In this document: in pieces, positions 60,269 through 64,000 of the stretch | Numbering within the stretch: the stretch's first letter is position 1 | Layout of the letters: each line of letters opens with the position of its first letter | NCBI GenBank assembly: GCA_022072455.1 | Contig: JAJVHY010000017.1 | Coordinates: forward strand, 124,001-188,000 | Direction: 5' to 3' | Length of the DNA: 64,000 nt | Origin: Verrucomicrobiia bacterium | GTDB taxonomy: Bacteria; Verrucomicrobiota; Verrucomicrobiia; Palsa-1439 | The notes under the pieces: model-generated | The model's database searches: none | What the model saw: the letters and a program-made list of their open reading frames with translations, nothing else | Told to the model about the DNA's origin: nothing | Position numbers and translations under genes: made by a program

Positions 60269-61786
60269 ATGAAGAAGATTCCCTCGAAGAAAAACGTTTC
60301 CGTCTTGTGGGTGAAAGCAGTCATTGCCTTGAGTCTGAGTCTGTTGACTCGTGGCGCGGGTGCGGCGGAGACCAAGCCCAACATCGTGCACATCGTCGCC
60401 GACGATTTGGGCTGGAAGGATGTCGGGTTCAACGGCTGCTTGGACATCAAGACGCCCAACCTTGACGCACTGGCGGCAGGCGGCGCGAAGTTCGCCCAAT
60501 TTTATGTCCAACCGATGAGCACGCCCACGCGCGCCGCACTGATGACCGGGCGTTATCCATTTCGCTACGGTTTGCAGACGATTGTCATCCCCGGCCCGGC
60601 GGGTTACGGCCTCGACACCAGCGAGTATCTGCTGTCGCAATGCCTCAAGGATGCCGGCTACACCACGGCCATCATCGGTAAATGGCACCTTGGCCACGCC
60701 GACCTGAAATATTGGCCCAAGCAACGCGGCTTTGACTACCAGTACGGCGCCATGATCGGCGAGTTGGACTATTTCACCCACAGCGACGGCGGCGTGCTCG
60801 ACTGGTTTCGCAACAACAAGCCCGTCCGCGAAAAGGGCTATACGACCCAACTAATCGGTGCGGACGCGGTCAAATACATCAACGAGCAAAAAGCCGGCAC
60901 GCCATTCTATCTGTATCTCACCTTCAATGCCCCCCACACGCCGTATCAAGCGCCCAAGGAATACGTCGACCGGTACCCCAACATCGCAGACCCCACGCGG
61001 CGGACCTACGCCGGCATGGTTAATTGCCTCGATGACGAAATTGGCAAAGTTGTCGCCGCGCTCGACAAGAAGGGATTACGTGATAACACGCTCATCCTAT
61101 TCCACAGCGACAACGGCGGAACGCGAAACGCGATGTTTGCCGGGCAGATGGCGGACCTGTCCAAAACCAAGATTCCCTGCGACAACGGTCCCTATCGCGA
61201 CGGTAAAGGTGCGCTTTTTGAAGGCGGCTGTCGCGTCGCTGCCTGCGCCAATTGGCCCGGCCAGATTAAGGCACAGACAGTCGACGGCATGATCCACGCT
61301 GTGGACATTTTTCCGACACTCGCCGCGCTAGCGGGGGCGTCCACCGCCAAGTCCAAACCGCTCGATGGCATGAATGTTTGGGCCACCATCGCCGCCGGCA
61401 AGCCGTCCCCACGCACCGAAGTTGTTTATAACGTCGAACCGTTTCGTGGTGCGGTGCGGCAGGGCGACTGGAAACTCATCTGGCGCTCACTGATCCCAAC
61501 GAGCGTGGATCTCTACAATCTTGCCGACGATCCCTATGAGCAGAAGAACCTCGCCGCCGCGCATCCCGACAAAGTTGCTGCGCTGCAGGACCGACTCAAC
61601 GCGTTGGGCAAGGAATCCGCCAAACCGCTCGCGCTGATTTATGTTGCTAGCGTGGGGTTGGCGCACGGCAAGCCCCGCATGGCTTCGGAAGACGGGCGCG
61701 GTCCCGCGTTGGTCGAGGACGCTGCTCATGCCATTACCGACGAAGGCTTTGGTGAGCGTGACATCGTTGGTGAGGATCACCACTGA
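60269..61786 (+). CDS. Sulfatase, Ser-type, exported
   Basis: 505 aa. N-terminal signal (SVLWVKAVIALSLSLLTRGAGAAE), DDLGWKD near residue 45, formylglycine site S84-T-P-T-R88 (Ser form), then GRYPFRYGLQ, KWHLGH and SDNGGTRNA. It belongs to the same superfamily as the sulfatase at 40222 but is clearly different in the middle and about 95 residues shorter. The Ser site means it should rely on the maturase at 38882, 20 kb upstream. Site E stands before it. Substrate unknown. Confidence 0.93.
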   Translation: MKKIPSKKNVSVLWVKAVIALSLSLLTRGAGAAETKPNIVHIVADDLGWKDVGFNGCLDIKTPNLDALAAGGAKFAQFYVQPMSTPTRAALMTGRYPFRYGLQTIVIPGPAGYGLDTSEYLLSQCLKDAGYTTAIIGKWHLGHADLKYWPKQRGFDYQYGAMIGELDYFTHSDGGVLDWFRNNKPVREKGYTTQLIGADAVKYINEQKAGTPFYLYLTFNAPHTPYQAPKEYVDRYPNIADPTRRTYAGMVNCLDDEIGKVVAALDKKGLRDNTLILFHSDNGGTRNAMFAGQMADLSKTKIPCDNGPYRDGKGALFEGGCRVAACANWPGQIKAQTVDGMIHAVDIFPTLAALAGASTAKSKPLDGMNVWATIAAGKPSPRTEVVYNVEPFRGAVRQGDWKLIWRSLIPTSVDLYNLADDPYEQKNLAAAHPDKVAALQDRLNALGKESAKPLALIYVASVGLAHGKPRMASEDGRGPALVEDAAHAITDEGFGERDIVGEDHH

Positions 61787-61821
61787 GCTGACCGAGTTGC
61801 TGCTGCCGCCCTGCTGGGTGA

Positions 61822-61837
61822 TTGGACTAAGGTCCAA
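61822..61837 (+). promoter_or_regulatory. Palindromic regulator site F (glycine-zipper unit)
   Basis: TTGGACTAAGGTCCAA, followed by TTGGCC. Its centre is about 33 bases upstream of the centre of a candidate -10 (TTACAA, 61860-61865), 68 bases before the ATG at 61906. Confidence 0.75.
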
Positions 61838-61905
61838 TTGGCCGACCGGGCGGCGGTGCTTACAAACGAGCATAAGCAATGTAGAGAACAATGAGGAGAT
61901 GGATT

Positions 61906-62394
61906 ATGAAACACACACTTTTAATTGCCGTTGCGTGCTCGACGATGGTCGTGGTCGCCAACGCCCAGCAACAGTACGTCTTCCCGAAGCTCGGACAGAC
62001 GCCCGAGCAACAGGCAAAAGACGACTATGACTGCTACCAGTGGGCTGCCAAACAAACCAACTTTGACCCGATGGCAGCGGGCATGGCGACGCCGCCGCCG
62101 CCGGCCTCCGTTCAATCCGGCCCCGATGGTTCAGCGGTGAAGGGTGCCGCGAAAGGCGCTGTGGTTGGGGTCGCGGTTGGGGCGATTGCTGGCGATGCGG
62201 GCAAAGGCGCGGCCATCGGTGCCGCTGCGGGCGGCATTGGCGGGAAGATGCGGAGCAACCGGCAGAAGCAAGAGGCTCAGCAGCAGCAGGCGGCCCAAGC
62301 CCAAGCCGCCGCGGCTGACACCGCCAAACGCCAGCAGGAATACCTAAAAGCCAAAGCGGCCTGTCTGGAAGCCAAAGGTTATACAGTTAAGTAA
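61906..62394 (+). CDS. Glycine-zipper secreted protein
   Basis: 162 aa from the ATG at 61906 with a GAGGAGAT RBS. Signal peptide ending VVANA. The N-terminal part has a Cys-Tyr-Gln-Trp motif (DYDCYQWAAKQTNFDP), then a glycine zipper (GAAKGAVVGVAVGAIAGDAGKGAAIGAAAGGIGG) that can insert into or span a membrane, and a Gln/Ala-rich tail with a second Cys. This is the YMGG/Gly-zipper type found in outer-membrane lipid or stress proteins. First gene behind site F. Confidence 0.86.
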   Translation: MKHTLLIAVACSTMVVVANAQQQYVFPKLGQTPEQQAKDDYDCYQWAAKQTNFDPMAAGMATPPPPASVQSGPDGSAVKGAAKGAVVGVAVGAIAGDAGKGAAIGAAAGGIGGKMRSNRQKQEAQQQQAAQAQAAAADTAKRQQEYLKAKAACLEAKGYTVK

Positions 62395-62428
62395 ACCACC
62401 AACCACAACTCGAATTGGAAAAACCATT

Positions 62429-63115
62429 ATGAACATCAAAACACTATTGGCTGGCGCGACTTCATTGTTGTTGGCCGTTGGCTGCTCAACGACCCATCAA
62501 GTCCGCAGTATGCACGATGTCTCCGGGTTTTTGGGCGACTACTCCCAACTCCGTCCCGGCAGCGGCGACGAAGCCAAGTTAATCTACGTCGCCTCTGGCG
62601 CTGACTTCGGCAAATACCACAAGGTGATGATTGAACGAGTCCAACTCTGGCAGTCCGAAGACCCGGACTCGGCGCTGGGGAGTTTGTCGAAAGAAGACCA
62701 ACAACTGTTGGTGGATTACCTGTACACCTCTTTGCGGGATCACCTCAGCAAGGATTATCTGCTCGTGGATAAGCCGGGCGACGATGTGCTCCGCATTCGC
62801 GCGGCGATCACCGAAGCCGGGAAATCAAAACCGGTCTTGGATCTCGTCTCGAACGTGACCCCGTTCGGCTTGGGCATTACCTACGCCAAGCGGATTGTCT
62901 TCGGGACGCACACCTCGGTCGGCATGGTGACGGGCGAGATCGAACTGCTGGATGGCGGCACCGGCCAACGCGTTGCGGCTGCCGTGGATCGCCGGGCAGG
63001 AACCAAAGTGTTGCGCGGCAAATTTTCACGCTGGGGTGATGTGAAAGACGCGTTTGATTTTTGGGCGCGACGCCTCCAGACCCGCTTGGCAGAATTGCGG
63101 GCGCATCAGGATTAG
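62429..63115 (+). CDS. DUF3313 family lipoprotein
   Basis: 228 aa. Lipobox LLAVGCST near residue 17. DUF3313 pattern: SGFLGDYSQLRPGSGDEAKLIYVASGADFGKYHKVMIERVQLW, VDYLYTSLRDHLSKDYLLVDKPGDDVLRIRAAITEAGKSKPVLD, FGTHTSVGMVTGEIELLDGGTGQRVAAAVDRRAGTKVLRGKFSRWGDVKDAFDFWARRL. Function unknown; a related DUF4410 lipoprotein is at 43735. It lies 34 bases after the glycine-zipper gene in the unit behind site F. Confidence 0.9.
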   Translation: MNIKTLLAGATSLLLAVGCSTTHQVRSMHDVSGFLGDYSQLRPGSGDEAKLIYVASGADFGKYHKVMIERVQLWQSEDPDSALGSLSKEDQQLLVDYLYTSLRDHLSKDYLLVDKPGDDVLRIRAAITEAGKSKPVLDLVSNVTPFGLGITYAKRIVFGTHTSVGMVTGEIELLDGGTGQRVAAAVDRRAGTKVLRGKFSRWGDVKDAFDFWARRLQTRLAELRAHQD

Positions 63116-63172
63116 TTGCCATCACTTGAGTTTGGACGGCTCTGGTTAATCAGTAAAACGGGAGTGTTGGTC

Positions 63173-64000
63173 ATGAAAACGACAAAAGGATTTTCTGGGC
63201 ACTTAACCCGGTGGATTGCGTTGGGTTTGTCGATTGTGATGACGCTACCGCCGGTCGTCATTGGCGCGGAGCAAGCGCCCACCGATCCCGGCTGGCCACG
63301 CGTGTTCAAGCAAGGCCGCGCGCAACTGACCGTCTACCAGCTACAGTTAGTGGAGTGGCCCGGCTTCACCAATGCCACCATCCGCTGCGCCATCGCGCTG
63401 ATTCCCAGCTCCGACACGAAGGAGATCTATGGTGTGTTGGAGGTGAATACCGACACCAGCGTTGACCAAGCTGCCCGCACCGTCACGACGGTCAATGCGC
63501 AGCGACAAATCCGGTTCCCCAACCTCGCCGAGGCGGAAGCTTCCAAGATGGCGTTGATCGTCAACAACCTCCTGCCCGAAAAACGTCCACTCATCATCTC
63601 ACTGGACCGCATGCTGGCTTACTTGGAGACGGCACAGGCCAAGCCACGGACGACGGAGGTCAACCTTGATCCCCCGAAGATCTTCTACAGCCGGCAACCG
63701 GCGATTCTGGTGCTTTTCATGGGCAAACCGCAGTTCAAGCCAGTCGCCACAAATGACACAACGCTCTTGTTTGCGGCGAATACCAATTGGGACGTCTTCT
63801 ACGACACCACGACCGGCCGGTACTTCCTGCTTAATGGCGAAAGCTGGCTGACCAGCGACGACCCCATCAAGGGTTCGTGGGTGCCCGCCAAGGATCTGCC
63901 GAAGCAACTCCGCAACTTACCGGCTGACGACAACTGGGCCGACGTGCGCAAGCACATTCCCGGTAAGCCCGCCAAGCAAGCGCCGGTAGTGTTTGTCACC
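63173..64000 (+). CDS. Large secreted protein, N-terminal part (runs off the window)
   Basis: At least 276 codons, open to the window edge. Signal peptide (RWIALGLSIVMTLPPVVIGAEQA). Then AQLTVYQLQLVEWPGFTNATIRCAIALIPSSDTKEIYGVLEVNTDT and IFYSRQPAILVLFMGKPQFKPVATNDTTLLFAANTNWDVFYDTTTGRYFLLNGESWLTSDDPIKGSWVPAKDLPKQ. This resembles large proteins labelled carbohydrate-binding family V/XII in databases, known only by sequence. It is the third gene of the unit behind site F, 57 bases after the DUF3313 gene. Confidence 0.75.
   Translation, partial: MKTTKGFSGHLTRWIALGLSIVMTLPPVVIGAEQAPTDPGWPRVFKQGRAQLTVYQLQLVEWPGFTNATIRCAIALIPSSDTKEIYGVLEVNTDTSVDQAARTVTTVNAQRQIRFPNLAEAEASKMALIVNNLLPEKRPLIISLDRMLAYLETAQAKPRTTEVNLDPPKIFYSRQPAILVLFMGKPQFKPVATNDTTLLFAANTNWDVFYDTTTGRYFLLNGESWLTSDDPIKGSWVPAKDLPKQLRNLPADDNWADVRKHIPGKPAKQAPVVFVT

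Noticed and set aside
1-64000. CRISPR array, transposase, prophage or toxin-antitoxin system
   Set aside because: No regularly spaced repeats, no DDE/tyrosine/serine recombinase motifs and no phage structural genes were recognised anywhere in the window.

Overview
The window looks like a chromosomal segment of a Gram-negative bacterium of the PVC group, most likely a Verrucomicrobiota member (Pedosphaera/Limisphaera-like). The evidence is indirect: polytopic TPR proteins of the TMTC type, prepilin-like proteins with a C-terminal H-x(10)-DG motif, a CAAX-protease-related protein of the exosortase-associated type, secreted alpha/alpha-toroid repeat proteins, many envelope lipoproteins and serine-type sulfatases. 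No transposase, integrase, phage or CRISPR array was seen. The taxonomic call is inference.

Layout. 1-6.1 kb (+): the end of an ABC transporter, a DUF374 acyltransferase and purE, a lytic transglycosylase on the other strand, a Flp-like pilin, then priA-bioD and a secreted toroid protein, most of them overlapping. 6.1-11.4 kb (-): tRNA-Arg(ACG), then deoC, an aldehyde dehydrogenase, a non-catalytic aldehyde dehydrogenase half, an M23 peptidase and a TMTC-like protein. 11.4-16.2 kb: gluconokinase, a decayed gene fragment, a second toroid protein and a TonB-dependent receptor. 16.3-24.8 kb (+): small secreted proteins, then one tightly overlapping operon with a CAAX-type protease, two TMTC-like putative glycosyltransferases, a YbaK-like deacylase, an STT3-like putative oligosaccharyltransferase and a class V PLP enzyme. 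24.8-28.1 kb: two identical prepilin-like genes, each with its own promoter and terminator, then rex and a convergent thrB. 28.3-31.8 kb: a lone receiver, a structured non-coding stretch, a hybrid histidine kinase and tmRNA.

32.3-64 kb (+) is the most interesting part. Two FixL/FixJ-like kinase-regulator pairs (32.3-36.0 and 55.9-58.4 kb) frame a set of envelope genes. Six copies of a palindromic motif (consensus TTGGACTWARGTCCAA) lie in gaps upstream of transcription units in this part and were seen nowhere else in the window. Each sits about 30-34 nt (centre to centre) upstream of a plausible -10 box, where an activator replacing the -35 element would bind. The units behind the sites are DUF1254-lipocalin; a roughly 15.5 kb co-directional run (receiver, lipoprotein, anaerobic sulfatase maturase, Ser-type sulfatase, beta-barrels, DUF4410, DUF502, K+ channel, lipase-like hydrolase, DUF481, DUF4105); an outer-membrane protein; a receiver with DUF481; a second Ser-type sulfatase; and a glycine-zipper protein with a DUF3313 lipoprotein. 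I propose an undescribed envelope/sulfatase regulon run by these FixJ-type regulators, with single-domain receivers inside the regulon as possible feedback elements. The signal that triggers it cannot be read from the sequence.
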